A DNA stretch of 64,000 bases from CBCOTE01 sp965112965 (GTDB lineage Bacteria; Desulfobacterota; Desulfovibrionia; Desulfovibrionales; Desulfovibrionaceae). The first letter of the stretch is position 1. Every line of letters begins with the position of its first letter. The position numbers and the translations under genes are program-made. The notes below the pieces were generated by a model that saw nothing but the letters and a program-made list of their open reading frames with translations, had not been told where the DNA came from and did not search any database. Below, piece after piece: positions 19,077 through 26,739 of the stretch. Where the stretch lies: assembly GCA_965112965.1 (NCBI GenBank), contig CBCOTE010000007.1:71646-135645 (forward strand), in the 5' to 3' direction.

Positions 19077-19591
19077 TCTAACCAATACGATCCGCGGAAT
19101 AGACGACAAGTTCAAATATGATAGTGAAAATCTGGGAAGCGTGCAGGCAAGCCTCTGAGCTCTCCGAGGCAGCTCATGATTTCTGTATGGCCAACTGTGA
19201 ATATGCTCGACATTAGTAAATAAAGCCAAAATATTGTGCAAGTTGTTCGGGATGGGCAGGATACGTGAAGATTAAAGAGAAATGGCTTTAAGTTAAATAA
19301 AATTCAAGGTCACTTATAAAAGCGCATCCACGCTCCCAAGCTAGCACCAGCATTGTAATGGCAGCCACATTCGATCAAGCCAGACAATAAGGCGGACCGC
19401 AGTGGCTAAAAAACTGCTAGCTATCACAATCAGTAATGCCGATAGCGATCTATACATAGTAATCCCAAAAAAATAGCCTATGTGTCTTGTTCATTACACA
19501 CCATGGAAAAGATAGAATTTCCAGACCGGACAAGCGCAATACAGCCTATATCAAAATATACTTTAAACCGACTATATGGTAAGGATTCCAT
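19077..19591. other. Spacer upstream of the precorrin-2 dehydrogenase gene
   Basis: I see no coding trace. TAAGGA lies 8 bases before the ATG at 19592 and serves as ribosome site. No clear promoter boxes could be chosen. Confidence 0.35.
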
Positions 19592-20263
19592 ATGCGCTAC
19601 TATCCCATCTTCATAAATCTTACAAATAAGCGATGCCTACTAGTTGGTGCCGGCCGAATTGGCCGACGCAAGCTAACTTCGCTCCTGGACGCTGGACCAG
19701 CCGAGATAATGGTTGTAGACCCAAAGCCGCCAGTGCTGGAGCTGGTCGAGCTATTGACCCGGCCCGGGGTGATCTTTGCCAATCGGTCCTTCGATCAAGA
19801 TGACTTGGAGGATCGTTTTTTAGTCCTGGCCGCCTCAAATGATCGAGCTACCAATAGCCACATCGCGTCTCTGTGCGCTAGACGCGATATCCTATGCAAC
19901 GTGGTTAACGCATCCGAGATCTGTTCTTTTATAGTCCCGGCCTACTTCTGTCTGGGGGACCTTACCGTAGCCATATCTACGGCTGGGTTATCCCCGGCCT
20001 TGGCCCAGGCAGTAGCTCGTGACTTACGAGAGCAGCTTGCTTCGCGCTATGAAACTCTGTTACTCCTGCTAGGACGACTCCGGCCTCTAGTATTAGCCCT
20101 GGGATGGGAAACTGAACGCAATACAGAACTCTTCCGTGCCTTGATCGCCTCCCCCCTGGCTGACCGACTCGCCACCGGCAATTTGGAGGACGTCGTCGGC
20201 TTACTACGGCAGCAGCTCCCGACGATACTACACGACCACATTGACACCTTACTTACCGGTTAA
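19592..20263 (+). CDS. Precorrin-2 dehydrogenase / siroheme synthase N-terminal domain (Met8p/CysG-N type)
   Basis: The 223-residue protein has the NAD-binding start MRYYPIFINLTNKRCLLVGA with GxGxIGRRKL, the catalytic aspartate region LAASNDRATNSHIA, and the STAGLSPALAQAVARDLR signature. It oxidises precorrin-2 to sirohydrochlorin and may insert iron. Siroheme is the cofactor of dissimilatory sulfite reductase, and in sulfate reducers also a heme precursor. It heads a row with a CcsA/HemX-like gene and hemA, an order I recall from Desulfovibrio. The methyltransferase half of CysG is absent, as usual in that group. Confidence 0.9.
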   Translation: MRYYPIFINLTNKRCLLVGAGRIGRRKLTSLLDAGPAEIMVVDPKPPVLELVELLTRPGVIFANRSFDQDDLEDRFLVLAASNDRATNSHIASLCARRDILCNVVNASEICSFIVPAYFCLGDLTVAISTAGLSPALAQAVARDLREQLASRYETLLLLLGRLRPLVLALGWETERNTELFRALIASPLADRLATGNLEDVVGLLRQQLPTILHDHIDTLLTG

Positions 20264-20302
20264 TAAGCTAAACCTGCTTATATAGATCCTTTAAGAACCC
20301 TT

Positions 20303-21133
20303 ATGCCAGCTACTAATATAATCCATGCCACTATCGTCAGTCTGTATACACTGGGCACACTACTATTCTTCGTCGGAGTCCTATGTCGTATTGATCGGGC
20401 CAAGAAAACAGCTGTGACAGTAGCTATGGTAGGCTTCACATTCCACACAGTCTCGTTGGGTCTCTGGCTCTCCTTGGAGTCACTAGCCGCCTTGCCAGCC
20501 GGCGGATATTTCGAATTTTTATCATGGAGTGTGCTCGGCACCTTCCTAATTCTGCGCTGGCGCCTAGGCATTGAATTTTTAGCCCTAATTGCCTCGCCCT
20601 TGGCACTGGTGTTACAGCTCTCTTCCCTGCCTCTGTATACGGCCCGAGCAATTATGCCTAAGTCCATGGCTGGACTTTTTTTCGGCTTACACGTTGCCTC
20701 TCTATTTACGGTACTAGGCCTGATGGCCATGGCTTTCGGCGCCGGCCTAGTATTTCTACGCTTGGATTATAAGATAAAATCCAAAGAAAAACTCAAGGGT
20801 TTCCATAAAGACCTGCCCTCTCTGTCAGTCTTCGATAAAGTTAACCTCTGGGCTGTAACCGTAAGCTTTCCGCTTTATACTCTAGGCCTTGTTTCCGGCT
20901 TCATATGGGCCCGGGCTACCTGGGGCCGAATGATCACCTGGGACCCCAAAGAGATGATTTCTCTAGCCATCTGGCTCATGTTCGGATTTCTTTTTCATCA
21001 GAGGCTGGCTTGCGGCTGGCGTGGCCGCAAGCCAGCCGTCTGGGCCGTATACATCTTCGTCTGCCTGGCCCTGTCCTTGATATGGATCAATTTTTTCCTT
21101 CCGACGCACCACAGTCTCCTCTTTAAATTATGA
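20303..21133 (+). CDS. CcsA/HemX-like multi-spanning membrane protein (cytochrome c assembly family)
   Basis: The product is 276 aa with about eight hydrophobic segments, matching the CcsA/HemX family encoded next to hemA. Such proteins handle heme for c-type cytochromes or modulate HemA. The family tryptophan motif (consensus WGxYWxWDPKETW) here reads WGRMITWDPKEMI, so several aromatic residues are replaced; WDPKE and a late His pair (THHSLL) remain. Its ATGA stop overlaps the hemA start by four bases, indicating translational coupling. A perfect 14-bp inverted repeat lies inside the gene at 21003-21037. Function may be weakened; the frame itself is intact. Confidence 0.82.
   Translation: MPATNIIHATIVSLYTLGTLLFFVGVLCRIDRAKKTAVTVAMVGFTFHTVSLGLWLSLESLAALPAGGYFEFLSWSVLGTFLILRWRLGIEFLALIASPLALVLQLSSLPLYTARAIMPKSMAGLFFGLHVASLFTVLGLMAMAFGAGLVFLRLDYKIKSKEKLKGFHKDLPSLSVFDKVNLWAVTVSFPLYTLGLVSGFIWARATWGRMITWDPKEMISLAIWLMFGFLFHQRLACGWRGRKPAVWAVYIFVCLALSLIWINFFLPTHHSLLFKL
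21003..21037. repeat. Perfect 14-bp inverted repeat inside the CcsA-like gene
   Basis: GGCTGGCTTGCGGC at 21003-21016 is the exact reverse complement of 21024-21037, with a 7-base loop TGGCGTG. The GC-rich stem is far stronger than expected by chance in a coding sequence and lies about 95 bases before the hemA start. It could be an RNA hairpin affecting ribosome or polymerase passage, or an accident of codon use. Confidence 0.7.
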
Positions 21134-22479
21134 AACAAAAGGTTTATCTCATAGGGCTCAACCACCGCACCGCCGACGTAGAAATACGAGAACGCTTTGC
21201 TCTGACCGAATTTCGGAATTCAGACGGTTTTTCTATGCCGCAGATTCCTATAGGCGGTTCCATCGCCGAGGCAGTCACCTTGTTCACCTGCAATCGGGTA
21301 GAAATTTATGCTGTAGGCCCAGGACCTGAGACGCGGCAGCAGGTTCTCGTCCAGTGGGCCACGACTTGCGACTGTAGCCCAAACGAATTGGAGCCATATA
21401 TTTATACCTACGAAGGCCTACGCGCCGTGCGCCATCTCTTTGGCGTCGCGGCCAGCCTCGATTCCATGGTGATTGGTGAACCCCAAATCTTAGGCCAGCT
21501 CAAGCAAGCTTACCGACTTGCCGCCAATTTCCATTATACTGGTGTTATACTTAATCGACTAATGCACAAGTCTTTTTCTGTAGCCAAACGGGTACGTACC
21601 GAGACTGATATTGGCTTAAACGCAGTATCCATCAGTTACGCCGCAGTGGAATTAGCCAAACGCATCTTCGGAGATACGAATCGATACACGGCTATGCTCA
21701 TTGGCGCTGGTGAGATGGCTGAGTTAGCTGCCCAGCACCTTCTTACCGCTGGCATCCATAAAATCATGATAGCCAACCGAACTCTCGTCCACGCTAAACA
21801 ACTAGCCAAACGACTAGGCGGCGAAGCCATTAATTTTAAGGAACTTTTCCATAAGCTCATGGATGCGGACATCATCATCAGCTCTACCGGCGCTCCTCAG
21901 ACTATCATCCACACCCAGGATATCAAGGACATCATAAGAAAGCGACGTAACCGACCTATGTTTTTTATCGATATTGCTGTACCAAGAGATATCGACCCCG
22001 ACATCAACAATCTAGATAATGTTTATCTCTACGACATCGACGACCTTAAGGAAGTAATAGAAGAAAACTTGGTCCAGCGCCGGGAGGAAGCGACCAAAGC
22101 CGAGTCCATCGTACGACTGGAGACCAAAGCATTCGGCAGATGGTTACAATCCCTAGAATTACAACCAACCATCGTGGATCTACTGGAACGTAGCCGAGCT
22201 ATCGGCAGCCGCGAGTTGGCCAAGACCCTCAAGCATCTGGGTCCAAATACCTCCACCAAAACAGTTGCCGCTCTAGAAAAACTTGTGGATTCTCTAGTAG
22301 GCAAATTTAACCACGACCCCATAGTCTTTCTTAAACGTCACTACGACGAAGAACAGAGCGTCCAGTATAACATAGATCTAACGCGTATGCTATTTAACCT
22401 AGATGGCGAACGCCATTCTATGAAAAAAAACAGCACTGAGAAACTAAAGGCTGATAATATCCTCTGTATCCCATCCTAA
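21130..22479 (+). CDS. hemA: Glutamyl-tRNA reductase
   Basis: HemA reduces glutamyl-tRNA to glutamate-1-semialdehyde, the entry to tetrapyrroles. The catalytic domain shows LIGLNHRTADVEIRE and the active cysteine in VTLFTCNRVEIY (Cys54), then LFGVAASLDSMVIGEPQILG. The NADPH domain has LIGAGEMAELAAQHL, and a C-terminal dimerisation helix region follows. Length is 449 aa, within the usual range. It overlaps the upstream membrane-protein gene by four bases. Confidence 0.96.
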   Translation: MKQKVYLIGLNHRTADVEIRERFALTEFRNSDGFSMPQIPIGGSIAEAVTLFTCNRVEIYAVGPGPETRQQVLVQWATTCDCSPNELEPYIYTYEGLRAVRHLFGVAASLDSMVIGEPQILGQLKQAYRLAANFHYTGVILNRLMHKSFSVAKRVRTETDIGLNAVSISYAAVELAKRIFGDTNRYTAMLIGAGEMAELAAQHLLTAGIHKIMIANRTLVHAKQLAKRLGGEAINFKELFHKLMDADIIISSTGAPQTIIHTQDIKDIIRKRRNRPMFFIDIAVPRDIDPDINNLDNVYLYDIDDLKEVIEENLVQRREEATKAESIVRLETKAFGRWLQSLELQPTIVDLLERSRAIGSRELAKTLKHLGPNTSTKTVAALEKLVDSLVGKFNHDPIVFLKRHYDEEQSVQYNIDLTRMLFNLDGERHSMKKNSTEKLKADNILCIPS

Positions 22480-22504
22480 GCCACTGCCAGAATTGTAGTA
22501 GTCA

Positions 22505-22858
22505 CTGGCCTGGAGTCTCCCTATACGTAACTATTGTATCAGCAACATCTACCCTGAGCATATCGAACGCCTGGTCCGCCATCTTAAGAATAAAGACCTA
22601 GCCGGCTCACTAAATGGCCTTTACTGGATAGAAATACCCAAAGCCTTGCTCGCTAACGAACAACAAAGACACCAAAAAAAATGTGGCCCGTACTGTCTAA
22701 GCCTGGAAATATTCGAAAACCGATTAGAGCTAGAGCTGCTAGTACGCGCCCGACAACGACTACGCTGTTCATGTATCGCCTATGCCACTTCGGCCCAGCG
22801 CGAACACTGTATTGACTGGCTCGACACCATACTTCGAGAGTTAGATATCACCGTATAG
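22505..22858 (+). pseudogene. Small conserved gene after hemA, apparently frameshifted at its start
   Basis: From about 22529 to the stop at 22856-22858 one frame reads like a compact soluble protein: NIYPEHIERLVRHLKNKDLA, GLYWIEIPKALL, LELELLVRARQRLRCSCIAY, and a final DTILRELDI helix. No ATG or GTG lies in that frame before a TTG at 22646, inside the conserved-looking part. The N-terminus seems to lie one frame over (VVVTGLESPYT just before 22529), so a single frameshift separates it from the body. It may be newly broken or start inefficiently. I do not recognise a function. Confidence 0.5.
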
Positions 22859-23229
22859 TATGATGATATACAATGCAGACATTCTAAAATATAAATATTA
22901 TATTAATTCTTCTAGATATTAGCCGAATACGACAACGCTGCTTTGTCACTTTGTTTAATCAGCAGCATTACGATCAACCATATCATCTTTCTTGCGTTAC
23001 TAAAAGGCTATCACAACAAAAAAAATCGCTCCAGCTGCGGTATTGTATATAATTATTTCGTTAATAAATTACCTTTGGATATTTTTAATAGGACGATAGA
23101 ATTCGTGACATCATATCATTCCTGTCCAGAATTATATATATGCTATACTATACTCAACAACCTCAACTTAACTACCAACAATGCTCTCTACTATACTCCA
23201 AGTATTGAGATTGTTCTATCCTTAACCTA
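22859..23229. other. Eroded spacer upstream of tilS
   Basis: An AT-rich stretch of 371 bases. A 95-codon plus-strand frame at 22943-23230 has the biased composition of random AT-rich DNA and no ribosome site. Nothing recognisable was found. Confidence 0.4.
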
Positions 23230-25179
23230 ATGCGCCTCCCTGAACGATTACAAGATCTACCCGTTGCTGCCGTCCAGCTGTGTCTGGCTGTAGAGCGCTT
23301 CATCACCCACATTATACCCAGAGAAATCATTAATCTGTCTGGCCGCACCTTACTCATAGCTTGCTCAGGCGGACTAGATTCCACCGCACTACTCGCTGTA
23401 CTTCACTTTCTCGCCCCTCGCCTGAAATTTCAAATCGTGGTAAGCCACCTTAACCATGGCCTCAGATCCGAGGCCTCTGTCGAGGCCGCCGCGGTGCATA
23501 ACTTATGCACGGCTAACAATTTTCCTTACCACACGGAGATCATCCAAACCGCTGCCTACGCTGTAGATCGCCGTATAGGCCTAGAAGAAGCCGGCCGAGA
23601 GCTGCGCCACGCCTATTTCCAACGCCTCCTCTCTGCCGGACTGGCCGATTTTGTGGCCCTGGGTCACCAGCTAAACGATTTAGCCGAGGATCAGCTACTA
23701 CGCCAGATTCGCGGTACGGGCTGGCCGAGTCTAGCCGGTATGCCTGCCTGGGATGCCCGCCGCCGATTTCTTAGGCCGATACTCCTCATCTCCCGCCAGG
23801 ACCTCACGGCCTTCTGTTGCTCCCTTGGTCTTTCCTGGAATGAGGATCCGAGCAACAAAGATACACGCTTCCGCCGCAACCGCATCCGCCACTACCTCAT
23901 GCCTTTGTTCTTGGCTGAGAATCCCCGCTATTTGGAGGCCGCGGCCAACCTTTGGCGCCTTGGACAACTGGACGCCGCTCATTTCGATGCGGCGCTACCC
24001 ATTGATTTAGCCTCATCAGCCCCCTGTCCTAGCTTGCTCCCCACGGCCTGGCTCGACGCTGTCGATGACGCCTTGGCCCTACGGGGCATTAAGCACCAGC
24101 TCGTCGCCTGCGGCGCTAATCAGCTCCGTCAGATCAACCTCATTCACCTCCTAGCCATCTGGCGCCACCGTAATGCTCCAGGCCGGCGCTCCGGACGCAG
24201 TAAAATCCTCCAATTTCCAGGCAGAATCACTGCCCAACTCAATCATAATGGAATTATTTTTTCGAAAGATTCTCGTAATAACCACTCAAAAATGATAAAT
24301 TATACTTGCCAAAATCCCAGACTGTTGCATACCAAAAAAGAGTTTTTTCCCCGTCCTATTTTGGCTTCTACAGGAGGAAACAATATGTTCTTGAACGAGC
24401 GAATTATCAGCGAAGCCATTGTGAATGCCTACTTCGAAAAGTTTAAAAACTGCTTAGATGTGGACGTAGCTATCGCAGGCGGCGGCCCTGCAGGGCTTAC
24501 TGCTGGCTGGCATCTGGCGTCCCAAGGATTTAAAGTTGCCCTTTACGAACGCAAATTATCTATAGGCGGCGGCATGTGGGGCGGCGGCATGACCTTCAAT
24601 TACATTGTCGTCCAGGAAAAGAGCCGCCACATCTTAGACGAGGCCGGCATACCGCTCAAACACTACCGTGACGGATATTATACTTGCGACGCAGTATTGG
24701 CTACCACCACCCTAGCTTCTAAAGCCTGTCTAGCTGGGGTCCAAGTCTTCAACTGCATCAGCGTGGAGGACGTGGTGCTACGCGAAGAAAATAATGTCAA
24801 ACGCGTTGCCGGCCTGGTTATAAACTCTACCCCTGTAATGATGGCTGGCCTACACATTGATCCCCTAGTCATACACTGCCGCTATGTCATAGAGGCTACG
24901 GGCCACGATGTTGAAGTACTCAAGACCTTAGTACGTAAGAATGACATCAAGCTGTACACCCACTCCGGCAATATCGAGGGCGAAGAATCCATGTGGGCCG
25001 AAGTGGCCGAGTCTAATACCGTATACAACACCCGTGAAGTCTTCCCGGGCATCTATGTGGCTGGCATGGCTGCCAATGCCAGCTTTGGCTCTTACCGTAT
25101 GGGGCCGATCTTCGGCGGAATGCTCCTCTCAGGCGAGAAGGTAGCAACCAAAATTGCCAGCCAGCTTAAAGGCAAATAA
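23230..25179 (+). CDS. tilS: tRNA(Ile)-lysidine synthase, reading on in frame into Thi4
   Basis: TilS modifies cytidine 34 of tRNA-Ile(CAU) to lysidine. The first ~350 residues carry all core motifs: ATP loop LLIACSGGLDSTALLAV, SHLNHGLRSEAS, ALGHQLNDLAEDQLLRQIRG, RPILLISRQDL, and WNEDPSNKDTRFRRNRIRHY. The natural end is expected near QFPGRITAQLNHNGIIFSK (about 24260), but no stop follows. About 35 low-complexity residues lead straight into thi4 at codon 386, giving one frame of 649 codons. TilS therefore probably carries a long tail or is made as a fusion. The ATG at 23230 fits the family start, although no clear ribosome site precedes it. Confidence 0.85.
   Translation: MRLPERLQDLPVAAVQLCLAVERFITHIIPREIINLSGRTLLIACSGGLDSTALLAVLHFLAPRLKFQIVVSHLNHGLRSEASVEAAAVHNLCTANNFPYHTEIIQTAAYAVDRRIGLEEAGRELRHAYFQRLLSAGLADFVALGHQLNDLAEDQLLRQIRGTGWPSLAGMPAWDARRRFLRPILLISRQDLTAFCCSLGLSWNEDPSNKDTRFRRNRIRHYLMPLFLAENPRYLEAAANLWRLGQLDAAHFDAALPIDLASSAPCPSLLPTAWLDAVDDALALRGIKHQLVACGANQLRQINLIHLLAIWRHRNAPGRRSGRSKILQFPGRITAQLNHNGIIFSKDSRNNHSKMINYTCQNPRLLHTKKEFFPRPILASTGGNNMFLNERIISEAIVNAYFEKFKNCLDVDVAIAGGGPAGLTAGWHLASQGFKVALYERKLSIGGGMWGGGMTFNYIVVQEKSRHILDEAGIPLKHYRDGYYTCDAVLATTTLASKACLAGVQVFNCISVEDVVLREENNVKRVAGLVINSTPVMMAGLHIDPLVIHCRYVIEATGHDVEVLKTLVRKNDIKLYTHSGNIEGEESMWAEVAESNTVYNTREVFPGIYVAGMAANASFGSYRMGPIFGGMLLSGEKVATKIASQLKGK
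24372..24377 (+). promoter_or_regulatory. Internal ribosome binding site for thi4
   Basis: AGGAGG at 24372-24377 stands 7 bases before the ATG at 24385, inside the continuous tilS-thi4 frame. This near-perfect Shine-Dalgarno sequence implies that thi4 is still translated from its own start, whether or not the fused form is made. Confidence 0.75.
24385..25179 (+). CDS. thi4: Thiazole synthase, Thi4 family (sulfide-using type)
   Basis: The 264-residue part has the FAD/NAD-type loop VAIAGGGPAGLTAGWHLA, ERKLSIGGGMWGGGM, and the C-terminal GMAANASFGSYRMGPIFGGM, all typical for Thi4, which makes the thiazole phosphate of thiamine from NAD and glycine. Yeast Thi4 sacrifices a cysteine as sulfur donor. 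Here the equivalent segment reads MAGLHIDPL, with His at that place, as in the archaeal enzymes that take free sulfide with Fe(II) and turn over repeatedly. That suits a sulfide-rich anaerobe. It is followed 15 bases later by thiE. Confidence 0.92.
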   Translation: MFLNERIISEAIVNAYFEKFKNCLDVDVAIAGGGPAGLTAGWHLASQGFKVALYERKLSIGGGMWGGGMTFNYIVVQEKSRHILDEAGIPLKHYRDGYYTCDAVLATTTLASKACLAGVQVFNCISVEDVVLREENNVKRVAGLVINSTPVMMAGLHIDPLVIHCRYVIEATGHDVEVLKTLVRKNDIKLYTHSGNIEGEESMWAEVAESNTVYNTREVFPGIYVAGMAANASFGSYRMGPIFGGMLLSGEKVATKIASQLKGK

Positions 25180-25194
25180 CTCTACCATAATAGT

Positions 25195-25908
25195 ATGCGC
25201 CCCATCCCGGATCTCTCAGTCTATTTAGTAGCTGACCGATCTATTTGCCGCGGCCGTGATCTCATAAAGGTCGTAACTGCAGCCGTGGCCGGTGGCGTTA
25301 CTATGGTCCAACTCAGAGATAAACATGCCAATACCCAAGAATTTCTCGCCCTAGCCAGACAACTCAAATCTGTCTTAGCTGGTACAGGCATACCCCTAAT
25401 AGTCAATGACCGCGTCGATATAGCCTTAGCCGCCGGTATTAACGGCCTGCATATTGGCCAGACAGATTTACCTTACCTCGAAGCCCGTCGCCTCCTTGGC
25501 ATCGACGCTATAATCGGCCTTTCTCTAGATCACCTCGAAGACGCCAATGTCGCGGCCAATTGGGATGTCGATTATCTAAGTGCCGGCCCCATTTTCGCCA
25601 CTATTACTAAATCTGATGCTGGCCCTCCTTTAGGTTTGGCAGGCCTGGCTAGTTTCCGCGCCGCCACCCACCATCGCCTAGTAGCCATTGGAGCCATCAC
25701 CGCTGCCTCTGCTTGCATCCAGGCCGGCGCCAACGGCGTTGCCGTAGCCTCGGCTATCTGCGCCGCTCCCGATCCTGCCGCGGCAGCTCGAGTGTTACGG
25801 GAGGCAACGTGCTTGCCTACGCGACCCAAGCCAACTCAATCTGAATTTCTCTGGTCTAAGAAAGGACAAAGGTATTCTACCGCTTCCCATATTGACAATA
25901 AAACGTAA
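25195..25908 (+). CDS. thiE: Thiamine-phosphate synthase
   Basis: ThiE couples the thiazole phosphate made by Thi4 with HMP pyrophosphate to thiamine phosphate. Motifs of the TIM barrel are clear: GGVTMVQLRDKHANTQEFL, PLIVNDRVDIALAAGINGLH, IGQTDLPY, LSAGPIFATITKSDAGPPLG and GANGVAVASAIC. The 237 residues include about 25 extra at the C-terminus (after VLREA), perhaps from loss of the original stop. No ribosome site is obvious, so translation may depend on thi4 just upstream. Confidence 0.95.
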   Translation: MRPIPDLSVYLVADRSICRGRDLIKVVTAAVAGGVTMVQLRDKHANTQEFLALARQLKSVLAGTGIPLIVNDRVDIALAAGINGLHIGQTDLPYLEARRLLGIDAIIGLSLDHLEDANVAANWDVDYLSAGPIFATITKSDAGPPLGLAGLASFRAATHHRLVAIGAITAASACIQAGANGVAVASAICAAPDPAAAARVLREATCLPTRPKPTQSEFLWSKKGQRYSTASHIDNKT

Positions 25909-25956
25909 TTTAAACTAAATTTAAACAAAATTACAATAATTCACAGGAGGACTATA

Positions 25957-26628
25957 TTGAATATTATTATTTTTGGACCAAATGGCAGTGGCAAAGGTAC
26001 TCAAAGTTCTATAATAAAGAAAAAGTATGGTCTAGCGTATATAGAGTCTGGGGCTATTTTACGCGAGTACATCAATAGCAGCACAGAATTAGGTAAAAAG
26101 ACAAAGGAATATATCGTTCGCGGCAACTTGGTACCCGACGATATAACCATTCCTATGATCCTTGAAATGTTAAACACTAAAGACCAGAGAGGATGGCTAC
26201 TAGATGGATTCCCCCGCAACTCCACGCAGGCCCAAAGACTGTGGGAGGCCCTACAGGCCAATAGGATGAAACTTGATTATGTCATTGAAATCCTGCTCTC
26301 TCGTGAAGTAGCCAAAAAACGTATTATGGGCCGCCGCCTCTGTATTAATGATAATAACCACCCAAACAACATTTTTATCGATACCATAAAGCCCAACGGC
26401 GACAAATGTCGTATATGCGGCAGCGAGCTGAAATCTCGTTTTGACGACCAGAATGAGACCGTCATCAATAAACGCCACAATATTTACTATGATAAAACTA
26501 CTGGTACCTTAGCCGTCTGTTATTTCTTTAAAAATCTAGCTACCGAATGCATGACTAAATATATTGAGCTAGACGGCAAGGATACCATCAATGCCATCAA
26601 AGAAAGACTGCTAGCCCTCTTGATCTAA
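25957..26628 (+). CDS. adk: Adenylate kinase (metal-binding LID type)
   Basis: Adk interconverts AMP, ADP and ATP. It has the P-loop IIIFGPNGSGKGTQ, LLDGFPRN with the AMP-binding Arg, and GRRLC. The LID region carries Cys129, His135, Cys151 and Cys154, the spacing I recall for the Zn/Co/Fe-binding adenylate kinase of Desulfovibrio gigas. It starts with TTG, preceded by a strong AGGAGG at the right distance. At 223 aa it is complete. The rather AT-rich codon use contrasts with the GC-richer thiE just upstream. Confidence 0.95.
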   Translation: MNIIIFGPNGSGKGTQSSIIKKKYGLAYIESGAILREYINSSTELGKKTKEYIVRGNLVPDDITIPMILEMLNTKDQRGWLLDGFPRNSTQAQRLWEALQANRMKLDYVIEILLSREVAKKRIMGRRLCINDNNHPNNIFIDTIKPNGDKCRICGSELKSRFDDQNETVINKRHNIYYDKTTGTLAVCYFFKNLATECMTKYIELDGKDTINAIKERLLALLI

Positions 26629-26678
26629 TAAGATTCTACTTCTCGAGTCCCACTCTTGGTTCTTATCATTTTTTTTTG
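26628..26678 (+). terminator. Possible intrinsic terminator after adk
   Basis: ATAAGA at 26628-26633 can pair with TCTTAT at 26661-26666, with an inner GAGT/ACTC pairing, and a run of T follows at 26669-26677. The stem is interrupted, so the call is weak. The position right at the end of the thi4-thiE-adk row is suitable. Confidence 0.3.
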
Positions 26679-26739
26679 CTACTATTTAATATTAAAAAAA
26701 CATTTTTTGGACATATCATTTAAATTTCGCGAAGTTAAG

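Noticed and set aside
25000..25200. Possible TPP riboswitch for thi4/thiE
   Set aside because: The space before thi4 is part of a continuous reading frame and that before thiE is 15 bases. No TPP motif (CUGAGA...) is seen, so regulation by this riboswitch is not supported.
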